A stretch of DNA of 64,000 nt from Nitrospira sp. (GTDB lineage: Bacteria; Nitrospirota; Nitrospiria; Nitrospirales; Nitrospiraceae): NCBI GenBank assembly GCA_009594865.1, contig VOPT01000046.1, positions 1 through 64,000 of the forward strand, read 5' to 3'. The position numbers and the translations under genes are program-made. A model generated the notes under the pieces. The model was not told the DNA's origin and did no database searches. It saw only the letters and a list, made by a program, of their open reading frames with translations. Shown piece by piece: positions 42,462 to 49,798 of this stretch. Each line of letters opens with the position of its first letter. Position 1 is the stretch's first letter.

Positions 42462-43523
42462 GTGCGTGAACGCCGCTGGGAGACTGCCGGCCGGCTGACC
42501 TTTCAAGAGATCCTGACGGTCGGCGAGCGGCTGGGAGCCTTGGGCTTGAAGCCGGCCCACCCCGCCAAGGATGTGATCTGCTACGTGGAGGATTGGGCGG
42601 TCGAGTCGCCCCAGGCCTTCGATCAGCTCGACCATTGGGCCACGGAAGATGTCACCCTCCTCCACATCCGCGAAGCCTGGCAGGGTGATTTTTTCCTGCT
42701 GGCGGGCGGCTATCACACCGTCTATCAGCGCTTTCAGGATGTCGGCACCTACTGCTCCATCAGCCATCCCTGGCGCACCAAGCCCGGCTTGCGGTTTCAC
42801 TATCCCGCGTCCATGTTCTGGCTGGGGTTTCGTCATAACCATGCCTTTATCCGGGTGCGCCTGCATACGCAGGAAGTGGTGACGCCGGGGGAAACCCGGG
42901 AGGACGCGCGACGGGCGGAATGGGTGGACGAGCGACGGGCGATCTTTCTCGACGCCATCGCCCTGCTGGATCTGCCGGTGGAGACCTCCGTCGACAAGGG
43001 AAGTCTGGTGCTGGCGCCGGCGGACCCGGCTACGCCGTTTTTCTGTTCCTGGCCGGATGCCTTCGGGCCCTGCCAGTTTGAGTACAACTCCCTCGACGCC
43101 TATGAGTTTCTGGTACCGGCGAGCCGGTTAGCCGCCACCTTTGCGCCGCAGCTGGCCGGGGTGCGGGCCTATCTGACAGGCTTTTCCGAACAGGCGTTGG
43201 AGGCCTTTGCCGAAGTGCAACCGGGCGCCAGGACGGTCTATCGCTGTTCCGTGCATTGTGCGCTGGGAGAATTGCCGGAAGTGTTGGAGACCATCGCGCC
43301 CCAGGGTCGTCTCTATAGCACCCTCTGTGAGTTCCAGACTCAGGATTTGATGCCGGACGGGGAGGATGCCTCCGCCATTATCGGCATTGTGGGCACAGCC
43401 GGCGGGTTTCAATTGGAGGCGCGGCTGAATCGGGCGCCTTTGGACGAGGAGCACATGGCCGGATGGCTGGAGCGACTGTTGGGAATGCCGGTGGTGTATG
43501 CCCCGCTGCCCCCCTTCATGTAG
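42462..43523 (+). CDS. Protein of unknown function, 353 residues
   Basis: A soluble protein with a GTG start and a good GGAGGAG site. Visible segments: FQEILTVGERLGALGLKPAH, HWATEDVTLLHIREAWQGDF, LLAGGYHTVYQRFQDVGTYC, FCSWPDAFGPCQFEYNS and a C-terminal GMPVVYAPLPPFM. There is no membrane helix, signal or catalytic motif that I know. Its stop lies directly before a tandem run of four palindromic elements, so those elements form the end of its transcript. Confidence 0.65.
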   Translation: MRERRWETAGRLTFQEILTVGERLGALGLKPAHPAKDVICYVEDWAVESPQAFDQLDHWATEDVTLLHIREAWQGDFFLLAGGYHTVYQRFQDVGTYCSISHPWRTKPGLRFHYPASMFWLGFRHNHAFIRVRLHTQEVVTPGETREDARRAEWVDERRAIFLDAIALLDLPVETSVDKGSLVLAPADPATPFFCSWPDAFGPCQFEYNSLDAYEFLVPASRLAATFAPQLAGVRAYLTGFSEQALEAFAEVQPGARTVYRCSVHCALGELPEVLETIAPQGRLYSTLCEFQTQDLMPDGEDASAIIGIVGTAGGFQLEARLNRAPLDEEHMAGWLERLLGMPVVYAPLPPFM

Positions 43524-43524
43524 T

Positions 43525-43647
43525 CCGGCAGCTGAACATGACCCCCAGCTTCGTTCTCGGTCATTCCGGACCCTCAACGTACGGAAGAGTACGCCTCGGG
43601 TCCTTCATTCCCTGCGGCCTTGCTGGATGATCATTTTGAGCTGCCGG
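43525..43647 (+). repeat. Palindromic intergenic element, copy D (array member 1)
   Basis: A 123-bp copy that shows the architecture well. Outer arms CCGGCAGCT(g)AAcATGA...TCATtTT(g)AGCTGCCGG; box CCAGCTTCGTTCTCG; inner stem GGACCC with GGGTCC; boxes CGTAC and GTACGCCTCG round a short loop; box CTGCGGCCTTGCTGG. CCAGC pairs with GCTGG. Confidence 0.85.
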
Positions 43648-43652
43648 ATTCG

Positions 43653-43773
43653 GGATATTGAGCGCGGTGTGCCGGCGGCGTTCTCGCTTCGTTCCAGGGC
43701 TCGACGTACCAGATAATGTACGCCTCGCCCTCTCACTCGCTGCGGCCTTGCCGGACAACCGTTCTGAGCATCC
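43653..43773 (+). repeat. Palindromic intergenic element, copy E (array member 2)
   Basis: A 121-bp copy. The inner stem pairs AGGGC with GCCCT. The box pair CCAGC/GCTGG is changed on both sides to CCGGC/GCCGG, so pairing is kept. The outer arms GGATATTGAG and CTGAGCATCC are roughly complementary. Confidence 0.8.
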
Positions 43774-43786
43774 TGCACCATAATCA

Positions 43787-43905
43787 GCAGCTGAACATGG
43801 CCCCCAGCTTCGTTCTCAAGTCGAAAGAATCCTCGACGTACCGCAAAGGGTACGCCTTCGGTTCTTTCTTCTCTGCGGCCTTGCTGGATGGCCATGTTGA
43901 GCTGC
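43787..43905 (+). repeat. Palindromic intergenic element, copy F (array member 3)
   Basis: A 119-bp copy. The outer arms GCAGCT(g)AACATGGCC and GGCCATGTT(g)AGCTGC pair almost perfectly. The inner stem pairs GAAAGAA with TTCTTTC. The fixed boxes are kept. Confidence 0.85.
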
Positions 43906-43910
43906 CGGAC

Positions 43911-44033
43911 TCTCGATGTAGACTTGGTCCCGGGCGCCGTTCTCGCTTCGTTCCAGGGCTCGAGGTACCAGACAGCGTACGCCTCGGGTCCTTCATAGCC
44001 TGCGGCCTTGTTGGATGATCATTTGCAGCCGCC
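43911..44033 (+). repeat. Palindromic intergenic element, copy G (array member 4, hybrid)
   Basis: The left half (to about 43974) is nearly that of copy E and the right half (from GTACGCCTC) nearly that of copy D. Its inner arms (AGGGC, GGGTCC) therefore no longer match each other well. The rest of the gap to 44173 shows no feature. Confidence 0.7.
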
Positions 44034-44173
44034 GTGTGGATGTGATGGCTAGGACATTTTCGCTGCAGGGTGAACTGGGGTATGCGTAGTATGACCCAAT
44101 CGTGGCCTTCCGATTTCATCGTCTGATTCGTCTCTTCGTTTGACAATCGCCTGCGTCTCCTGAAATCTAGCGC

Positions 44174-45286
44174 ATGGTCTCATTACAACGGTTTCAGTCG
44201 GTCTTGGGTAAGCCCTACCTGCCGCCCCTGTTTTTCTTTAGCGGCGTAACGTACGACACCCTGGTGCTGACACGCATCGACCGTCTTCGGGATAATCTAT
44301 TGTTGCTGGCCTACCTGAGCCTCTTGGGTTTTTTGATCGTCCTGACCGGGCGATTGGGGACCCAGGAAGCCACGGTTGACGACCTCCCGCCGGACGCGCC
44401 TTTCTTCATGAAATGGGTCGTGCAGGCCAAGCCCTACGCCCCGATGGCCATCCAGTTCCTGCTGGGAGGTCTGTTCAGCGCGTACGCCATCTTTTATTCC
44501 AAGAGCGCCACATTTGCCGGGACGGCCGTGTTCTTCTGCATTCTGGTGGCGTTTCTTGTGGCGAATGAATTCCTTCGCAGCCGGCTGTCGAACATACAGT
44601 TGCTGGTCAGTCTCTATGCCCTCGTCTGTTTTGCCTTCTTCACATTTTTCCTGCCCGTCATGACTGGCTGGATGAACGTGGCGATCTTCCTGGCCGGTGC
44701 CGTGATGACCGTGTTGATCGTGTTGCGAGTTGTACAGTTGATCTATTGGAATAACGCCGATCGTACGACCCGCGAGGCGATGTGGGCCGGAGCGCCGGCC
44801 ATGGCGCTCATCGGGTTACTGGTCGGCTTCTATTTTATGAACTGGATTCCGCCCGTCCCCCTGTCGTTGAAATTCGGCGGGATGTATCACGAGGTGAAAC
44901 GCTCGGACGATCGGTATGAATTGAGCTTCGAGAAATCGTGGTACGAGGTGTGGAAAACGTCGGACAACGTGATTCCGGCCGACGATCCGGTCTATTGTTT
45001 CACGGCGGTGTTCGCGCCGGTGGCGCTCAAGACCACGATCTATCATCACTGGTATTACCGTCCCGACGCGGGTCAGCCTTTCACCGGTGCAGACCGCATT
45101 CCGCTGAAGATTTCCGGTGGGCGCGCGGGCGGCTATCGCGCCTATACCTTCAAGGAGGGACTCGATCCGGGGGACTGGCGGGTCGATGTGGAAGCGGAAG
45201 ACGGGCGTGTGATCGGGCGAGTGGCGGTCAAGGTATTGGACAAGACGGCGGTTGGGCCGCTGTCGTTGACGACGGTGGTGTATTAG
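44174..45286 (+). CDS. Membrane protein with C-terminal DUF2914 domain
   Basis: A 370-residue inner-membrane protein. Residues 1-235 carry seven or so hydrophobic helices. The C-terminal third is outside the membrane and matches DUF2914: VYCFTAVFAPVALKTTIYHH, WYYRPDAG, PLKISGGRAGGYRAYTFKEG and GDWRVDVEAEDGRVIGRV. DUF2914 is a beta-sandwich found at the end of membrane or exported proteins, function unknown. The start at ATG 44174 has no clear ribosome site. An FKBP remnant follows directly. Confidence 0.75.
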   Translation: MVSLQRFQSVLGKPYLPPLFFFSGVTYDTLVLTRIDRLRDNLLLLAYLSLLGFLIVLTGRLGTQEATVDDLPPDAPFFMKWVVQAKPYAPMAIQFLLGGLFSAYAIFYSKSATFAGTAVFFCILVAFLVANEFLRSRLSNIQLLVSLYALVCFAFFTFFLPVMTGWMNVAIFLAGAVMTVLIVLRVVQLIYWNNADRTTREAMWAGAPAMALIGLLVGFYFMNWIPPVPLSLKFGGMYHEVKRSDDRYELSFEKSWYEVWKTSDNVIPADDPVYCFTAVFAPVALKTTIYHHWYYRPDAGQPFTGADRIPLKISGGRAGGYRAYTFKEGLDPGDWRVDVEAEDGRVIGRVAVKVLDKTAVGPLSLTTVVY

Positions 45287-45291
45287 CCTCG

Positions 45292-45662
45292 ATGAAACGT
45301 TCGAAGGCCCCCGTATTCCTTGACCAGTGTGAAGGCAACGGTCCCGAGGCTCAACGGGGCAATCGCGGTCTGTACAACCGCCGCATGTGGTTACATCGCG
45401 GCGATGCGGTGCCGGCGCACATGCTGAGGGTAGAAGGCGGCGTCACCCTGGTCGATTACCAGGTGGAATTAGGTCGGCGTCAGGTCATTCCTGGAATTGA
45501 GCAAGCATTGTTGGGAATGAGGGTAGGCGCTACCGCAAAGTTCGTATTAGTCCGCAGCTGGCTTACGGAGACCAGGGTTTGCCAGGCCTTATTCCGCCGA
45601 GCGCCCTCTTAGTGGTGGAGTTGTGGGTGCGGAAGATCGACAAGCCTGAAAGGAGAGAATAG
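45292..45662 (+). pseudogene. FKBP-type peptidyl-prolyl isomerase, frameshifted
   Basis: Two frames together make a complete FKBP. From ATG 45292 the first frame reads ALLGMRVGATAKFVL at the point where the family continues with PxLAYG. The continuation (PQLAYGDQGLPGLIPPSALL, then VVELWVRKID) lies in another frame from 45552 to the TAG at 45660-45662. One base appears missing near 45550-45551. In the first frame translation ends at 45612 with an unrelated tail. Either the gene is broken, the sequence has an error, or a frameshift is used. FKBPs speed prolyl isomerisation during folding. It follows the DUF2914 gene by 5 bp. Confidence 0.82.
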
Positions 45663-45833
45663 GACATGTCCGCCAGCAGTGCGATCCTAAGACTGAAGGC
45701 CAGCCACTTCCATGGTGTATTCAGGTAGGATGATGAATCCTGTGTGAAGCGCAGGCCTAACGAACGGACACCATCTAAGCGATGGTCATTCTGAAGCACG
45801 TTCAATTGCTCCATCCGTGAAGGAGACAAAGCC

Positions 45834-46733
45834 ATGAGATGGTGCCATTTTCGTCTGATGACGGTCTTTCTGTGTTGGGTGATGGTCAGCGTCGCGCTTC
45901 CGGTACTGGCCGATGAGCCGAAGCCGTCTGGCCTGCATTGGCTTGAGGGGCCCACCGAAGCGAAGCTGGGGGATCAGGCATTGCTGAAGCTTCCCAAAGG
46001 CTATCAGTTCCTTGGCGCGCAAGAGACGCAAGCGCTGTTGAAGAGAATGGGGAACTTCCCCTCCGGTTCCGAGCTGGGCTTGATTACGGCGACCGGCGAA
46101 GGCGAGCAGTGGTTTATGGTCGTGCGCTATATCGATGCGGGCTACGTCAAAGACGACGAAGCGGCCAATTGGGACGCCGATGCGCTCATGACCTCCATTA
46201 AGGAAGGCACGGAAGAAGACAACAAGAACCGCCAGGCGCAGGGGTTCCCACCGTTGATCATTCGCGGGTGGGAAGAGAAGCCGCATTATGACAAGTCGGC
46301 GAACAAGGTGGTCTGGGCGATCTCGGCGCAGGAACGGGATTCGCCGATGGGGGTCAATTACAACACGTTGGCCTTGGGGCGGCAGGGATATCTGAGCATG
46401 AACATGGTGGGGTCGCTGGAGCAGTTGCCGATGCTGAAGCCGCATGTCAGCCAATTACTGGCCAATGTGGAATTCGTCGAAGGGAAACGATACACTGACT
46501 TCAACAGCACGACCGATAAGGTGGCAGCGGTCGGCCTGACGGCGCTTATCGCGGGCGCAGCCGTCAAGTCCGGCTTGCTGGCGAAGCTGTGGGCCTTCAT
46601 CATTCCCTTGGTGATGGCCGGCAAGAAGTTGTTGATGTTGCTGGTGATTGCGCTCGGCGGATTGGCTGCCAAATACCTCAAGAAGAAACCGCAAGTCCAG
46701 CAGTCTGGCGGGGGCGGAGGATCGCTCTCGTGA
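45834..46733 (+). CDS. DUF2167 family membrane protein
   Basis: A 299-residue protein with a signal peptide (to about residue 26) and the DUF2167 body: LKLPKGYQFLGAQETQALL, GLITATGEGEQWFMVVRY, GYVKDDEAANWDADALM, YNTLALGRQGYLSMNMV and FNSTTDKVAAVGLTALIAG. Two hydrophobic helices at the end (about 240-285) place it in the inner membrane, followed by a Gly-rich tail. The function of the family is unknown. The stop overlaps the start of the next gene as GTGA, so it is coupled with the M50 protease, which may process or regulate it. Confidence 0.85.
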   Translation: MRWCHFRLMTVFLCWVMVSVALPVLADEPKPSGLHWLEGPTEAKLGDQALLKLPKGYQFLGAQETQALLKRMGNFPSGSELGLITATGEGEQWFMVVRYIDAGYVKDDEAANWDADALMTSIKEGTEEDNKNRQAQGFPPLIIRGWEEKPHYDKSANKVVWAISAQERDSPMGVNYNTLALGRQGYLSMNMVGSLEQLPMLKPHVSQLLANVEFVEGKRYTDFNSTTDKVAAVGLTALIAGAAVKSGLLAKLWAFIIPLVMAGKKLLMLLVIALGGLAAKYLKKKPQVQQSGGGGGSLS

Positions 46734-47443
46734 AAATTCTCCTGCTGCTCCTCGGCGGCCTCAAATTCGGCAAGATCGCGCTCACCGGCGGGACCATGCT
46801 CCTGTCGATGGTCGCCTATAGTTTTATCTTCGGCTGGTGGTACGCGGTGGGATTTGTGCTCCTGATTCTGTTTCATGAGTTGGGCCATTACGCCGCCGCG
46901 AAACAGCGCAATCTGAATGTGGGGGCTCCCACCTTCATTCCGTTCGTCGGTGCCTGGATTCAACTCAAAGAGCAGCCGATGGATGTGGAAACCGAGGCCT
47001 ATGTGGGCATTGCCGGGCCGGTTGCCGGCACCGTGGCTGCCATGGCTTGTTATTACGCCGCGGAATATACCCAGAGCCAACTGCTGCTGGCCCTGGCCTA
47101 CGCCGGGTTCATGATCAATCTGTTCAATCTCATTCCGCTCTCTCCGTTGGACGGCGGTCGGATCACCGCCATTATCTCCCCGAAGGTCTGGTGGCTGGGG
47201 GTGCCGATCCTGATCGGTCTCTTCGTCATGAACCACAGTCCCATGTTGCTGCTGATCGCGATCATGGCGATCCCGCATGTCATGTCCACCTTTCGTGGAG
47301 GCCCTCCCGGCCTGCCCGAACGCTACTACGAGGTGCCGCTCTCAACCAAGGTCAGCTATGGTCTGTACTATCTTGGCCTCGCTGCGTTTCTTGGTATCAT
47401 GAGTTATGAGACGCACCTGCTGCTGCCGTCCGGTCGCGGTTGA
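46730..47443 (+). CDS. Site-2 protease family (M50) membrane metalloprotease
   Basis: A 237-residue membrane protein with a GTG start overlapping the DUF2167 stop. The zinc site is LFHELGHYAA (HExxH, about 45-49), and the second ligand segment is NLIPLSPLDGGR (Asp near 143). The layout of four core helices fits the compact rhomboid-like M50B group. These enzymes cut membrane proteins within the bilayer. Partner substrates are unknown. The DUF2167 protein is a candidate because the two are coupled. Confidence 0.88.
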   Translation: MKILLLLLGGLKFGKIALTGGTMLLSMVAYSFIFGWWYAVGFVLLILFHELGHYAAAKQRNLNVGAPTFIPFVGAWIQLKEQPMDVETEAYVGIAGPVAGTVAAMACYYAAEYTQSQLLLALAYAGFMINLFNLIPLSPLDGGRITAIISPKVWWLGVPILIGLFVMNHSPMLLLIAIMAIPHVMSTFRGGPPGLPERYYEVPLSTKVSYGLYYLGLAAFLGIMSYETHLLLPSGRG

Positions 47444-47485
47444 TCGGACCTTCCCGCTCCATCATTTGAGCTCGGGTTGGATGCC

Positions 47486-48196
47486 GTGAACACCTATATG
47501 GCCAAAGTGAGTCGGGTTGAGGATCTCACGCATGACGTGCGGGCGATTGAGCTGCGCCTGCTGGAGCCGGCGAGCATCACGTTTAAAGCCGGACAATTCG
47601 TCTCGTTCGAGGTGCCGAAGGAAGGACAGCTCCGCCCCGTGACCAGGCCTTATTCCATTGCCTCTCCACCGGAGCAGCGAGAGCGGATCCTCCTCGTCCT
47701 GAATCTGGTTCAGGGCGGGCCCGGTTCGAGTTACCTGTTTGGTCTGCGCGACGGGGAGCGGACCTCGTTCAAGGGGCCCGCTGGCGCCTTTTATCTCCGC
47801 GACGACGGGACGAAGGATCTGCTGTTCGTCGCAACGGGAACCGGCATCGCGCCCATGCGGAGTATGATCCTGGCGCAATTACAACGACAGCCGGACCGAC
47901 CGGTCACGTTGTTCTGGGGACTGCGCAGCCAGCGGGATCTCTATTGGCAGGATGAACTGGCGACACTGGCCGCGGCCCATCCTCATTTCTCCTTCACCAC
48001 TACATTGTCCCGACCTGAGCCTGGGTGGCAGGGGACAAGCGGGCGCGTAACGGCGTTGGTGGAGGAGCGGATCACTTCTGTGAGAAATCTCGCCGTCTAT
48101 CTCTGCGGCGGGAGCGACATGATCAAGGACGTGACGGCCCGGATCAACGCCAAGGGGTTGTGTCCGATTTATCGCGAAAAGTACTATGACGAGTGA
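47486..48196 (+). CDS. Ferredoxin-NADP reductase-like flavoprotein
   Basis: A 236-residue enzyme. The FAD-binding domain shows FKAGQFVSFEVP and RPYSIASPP (the RxYS flavin motif). The NAD(P) domain shows LFVATGTGIAPMRSMI and the C-terminal LCGGSDMIKDV. This is the FNR superfamily (phenol hydroxylase reductase type, without an attached 2Fe-2S domain). It moves electrons between NAD(P)H and an unknown partner. I start at GTG 47486; TTG 47477 and ATG 47498 are alternatives. Its stop is followed two bases later by copy H of the palindromic element. Confidence 0.85.
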   Translation: MNTYMAKVSRVEDLTHDVRAIELRLLEPASITFKAGQFVSFEVPKEGQLRPVTRPYSIASPPEQRERILLVLNLVQGGPGSSYLFGLRDGERTSFKGPAGAFYLRDDGTKDLLFVATGTGIAPMRSMILAQLQRQPDRPVTLFWGLRSQRDLYWQDELATLAAAHPHFSFTTTLSRPEPGWQGTSGRVTALVEERITSVRNLAVYLCGGSDMIKDVTARINAKGLCPIYREKYYDE

Positions 48197-48197
48197 C

Positions 48198-48318
48198 GGC
48201 CGATGAAAGAGGTCGCCAGCGGCGTTCTCTGTCGCATGCCTCCCTGCGACGTACCCAGAGGGTACGCCTCAGTCGGCATGCTCCTTGCGGCCTTGCTGGA
48301 CGACCTCTTTGATCGGCC
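48198..48318 (+). repeat. Palindromic intergenic element, copy H
   Basis: A 121-bp copy directly after the reductase gene. The outer arms GGCCGATgAAAGAGGTCG and CGACCTCTTTgATCGGCC pair almost without fault. The inner stem pairs GCATGCC with GGCATGC, and GTACCC with GGGTAC. The fixed boxes are kept. Confidence 0.88.
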
Positions 48319-48330
48319 TGGTTGTCCGCG

Positions 48331-48400
48331 TGATGAAAGAGGGCGCTAGCGGCTTTCTCGGTCGCACGGCTCCCGGCGACGTACCCACAGGCTCCTGTAC
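48331..48400 (+). repeat. Palindromic intergenic element, copy I (truncated)
   Basis: A left half like copy H (GATGAAAGAGGGCGCTAGCGG, then TTCTCGGTCGCACG and CGACGTACCC). The right half is missing and replaced by a GTACCCACAGGCTCCTGTAC segment. Confidence 0.65.
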
Positions 48401-48425
48401 CCGGCGAATGACAGCTGACGCAGAC

Positions 48426-48614
48426 TTATTTAGGGGCGCGCTTCGTGGTGTGCTGAAAGACGCACTTGGGGCAGGTGTAGTGAATGAATTGCCCGCCGGC
48501 GACCAGGCGTTTTGTCATGGCCACCTTGCACCAGGTGCACAGGCGGTCGGGCAAGTCAGCGGTCTGAGACGGGGCGTTGGACGGCGATGTGGATGGTTCA
48601 GTCATGGGCGGCAT
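48426..48614 (-). CDS. Small zinc-ribbon protein
   Basis: A 62-residue protein. Two CxxC knuckles (CTWC and CPKC, about 18 residues apart) form a zinc ribbon, with HYTCPKCVFQH at the second. The N-terminus is Ser/Pro-rich. Start ATG 48614 or 48605. It could bind nucleic acid or protein; there is no family I can name. It lies just downstream of copies H and I, in the opposite direction. Confidence 0.6.
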   Translation of the reverse strand: MPPMTEPSTSPSNAPSQTADLPDRLCTWCKVAMTKRLVAGGQFIHYTCPKCVFQHTTKRAPK

Positions 48615-48677
48615 TCTCGCTAAGGGGTCGCAAGTTTGTCAATGTGCGCGCGGCGTGAGAAATTTCCGAGATAAATA

Positions 48678-48706
48678 TTTACAGTGTTTTAATCGTTCAG
48701 TATAGT
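48678..48706 (+). promoter_or_regulatory. Sigma-70-type promoter for the AdoMet decarboxylase-like gene
   Basis: TTTACA at 48678-48683 and TATAGT at 48701-48706 are separated by 17 bp, within an A/T-rich stretch that stands out from the high-GC surroundings. It lies about 55 nt before the start at 48761. Confidence 0.65.
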
Positions 48707-48760
48707 GCATAGACATGCTTCACCACTCCCACCACCCCCAACAGAAAGGTCGTATCGCAT

Positions 48761-49204
48761 ATGCACAACGCCGAAGGTGCCACCTCCGACGACATCTCAT
48801 CATCTTCACCCAGGATTGCTGACTCCGCAGTCCATCCGGACTCTGTCGGACCCGGCAAGGCCTGGGGTATTTGCACCTCCGTTGACCTCCACGATTGCAT
48901 TCCCGAACGCATTCGCGACCCCAAACAAATTGAAGATTATGTGGTGCAGCTCTGCGAATTGATCGAAATGAAGCGATATGGCGCCTGCCAGATCGTCAAT
49001 TTCGGTGAAGGTCGCGTGGCGGGCTACAGCATGGTGCAGTTGATCGAGACCTCCTTGATCAGCGGGCACTTCGCCAATGACACCAACAGCGCCTATCTCG
49101 ATATTTTCAGTTGCAAGGGCTATGAGCCGACCGTCGTCGAAGAATTCTCCAAGGCCTTTTTCGGCGCCCGTCGTTCGAGCCATCGGGCCATGTTGCGGTA
49201 CTAG
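48761..49204 (+). CDS. S-adenosylmethionine decarboxylase-like pyruvoyl enzyme
   Basis: A 147-residue protein. From about residue 35 it follows the SpeD pattern. The three residues needed for self-cleavage and catalysis in the Thermotoga enzyme (Ser63, His68, Cys83) are matched with exact spacing: Ser98 (ETSLISGHF), His103 and Cys118 (YLDIFSCKGYEP). The residues next to the Ser differ from the usual ESH: Thr97 and Leu99. AdoMet decarboxylase makes the aminopropyl donor for spermidine. Some SpeD homologues instead decarboxylate ornithine or arginine, and the altered site here leaves that open. A 34-residue N-terminal extension is present. Confidence 0.78.
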   Translation: MHNAEGATSDDISSSSPRIADSAVHPDSVGPGKAWGICTSVDLHDCIPERIRDPKQIEDYVVQLCELIEMKRYGACQIVNFGEGRVAGYSMVQLIETSLISGHFANDTNSAYLDIFSCKGYEPTVVEEFSKAFFGARRSSHRAMLRY

Positions 49205-49255
49205 TCTGGTACGTCCGCCCCGGCGGGGGACGTACTCTCGCCGGGGCGCCATCGC

Positions 49256-49600
49256 ATGACTCACTCACAACCCAAAACGGTACGAGCCTTCTTTGCCACG
49301 CTCCCCGGCAAGTTGGACCCTGAAGCGGCCGAAGGCCTGGATGTCGTCTACCAGTTCGATCTGAACGGGGCTGATGGCGGACAGTACCAACTTCAGGTTC
49401 GGGACGGGGCTTGCCAGGTGTCCGAAGGGAATCACCCGGATCCGAATGTCACGCTGGCGATGTCGGGCGAAGATTGCCTGCGTGTATTGAATGGCCAGGT
49501 CAGCGGCACCATGATCGCCATGACCGGCCGCCTCCGCATCAGCGGTGACATGGGCCTGGCGCTGCAGTTGGCTTCCCTCTTCCCCAGTCTCCGTCCCTAG
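49256..49600 (+). CDS. SCP2 sterol-binding domain protein
   Basis: A 114-residue protein matching the SCP2 fold: VRAFFATLPGKLDPEAAEGL, VVYQFDLNGADGGQYQLQVR, VTLAMSGEDCLRVLNGQ and ALQLASLF. SCP2 domains bind lipids or sterol-like molecules in a hydrophobic tunnel. In this genome hopanoids or quinones are possible ligands, which is inference. It is 51 bp after the AdoMet decarboxylase-like gene and may share its transcript. It is followed at once by copy J. Confidence 0.82.
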   Translation: MTHSQPKTVRAFFATLPGKLDPEAAEGLDVVYQFDLNGADGGQYQLQVRDGACQVSEGNHPDPNVTLAMSGEDCLRVLNGQVSGTMIAMTGRLRISGDMGLALQLASLFPSLRP

Positions 49601-49726
49601 CAGGCTGTTGAGAAATGCCGCCAGCGGCGTTCTCGGTCGCACGTCTCCCTGTGACGTACCCAGCGGGTACGCCTCAGTCGCCGTGCTTCCTGCGGCCTTG
49701 CTGGACAACATCTCTTAACAGCCTGC
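49600..49726 (+). repeat. Palindromic intergenic element, copy J
   Basis: A 127-bp copy between convergent genes. The outer arms GCAGGCTGTT(g)AGA(a)ATG and CAT(c)TCTTAACAGCCTGC pair. The inner stem pairs GCACG with CGTGC, and GTACCC with GGGTAC. CCAGC/GCTGG is present. It may act as a bidirectional terminator here. Confidence 0.88.
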
Positions 49727-49798
49727 CAACCCCAGAACAGTAGGCCACGCAATTCGACAATGATGTGGTTCTGTGTCTGGTAGTTTCTCAGCCTTCCG

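Noticed and set aside
43525-44033. Regularly spaced repeats (about 130 nt) that could suggest a CRISPR array
   Set aside because: The repeated units are about 120 bp with internal palindromes and short gaps. There are no short identical repeats with unique spacers and no cas genes.
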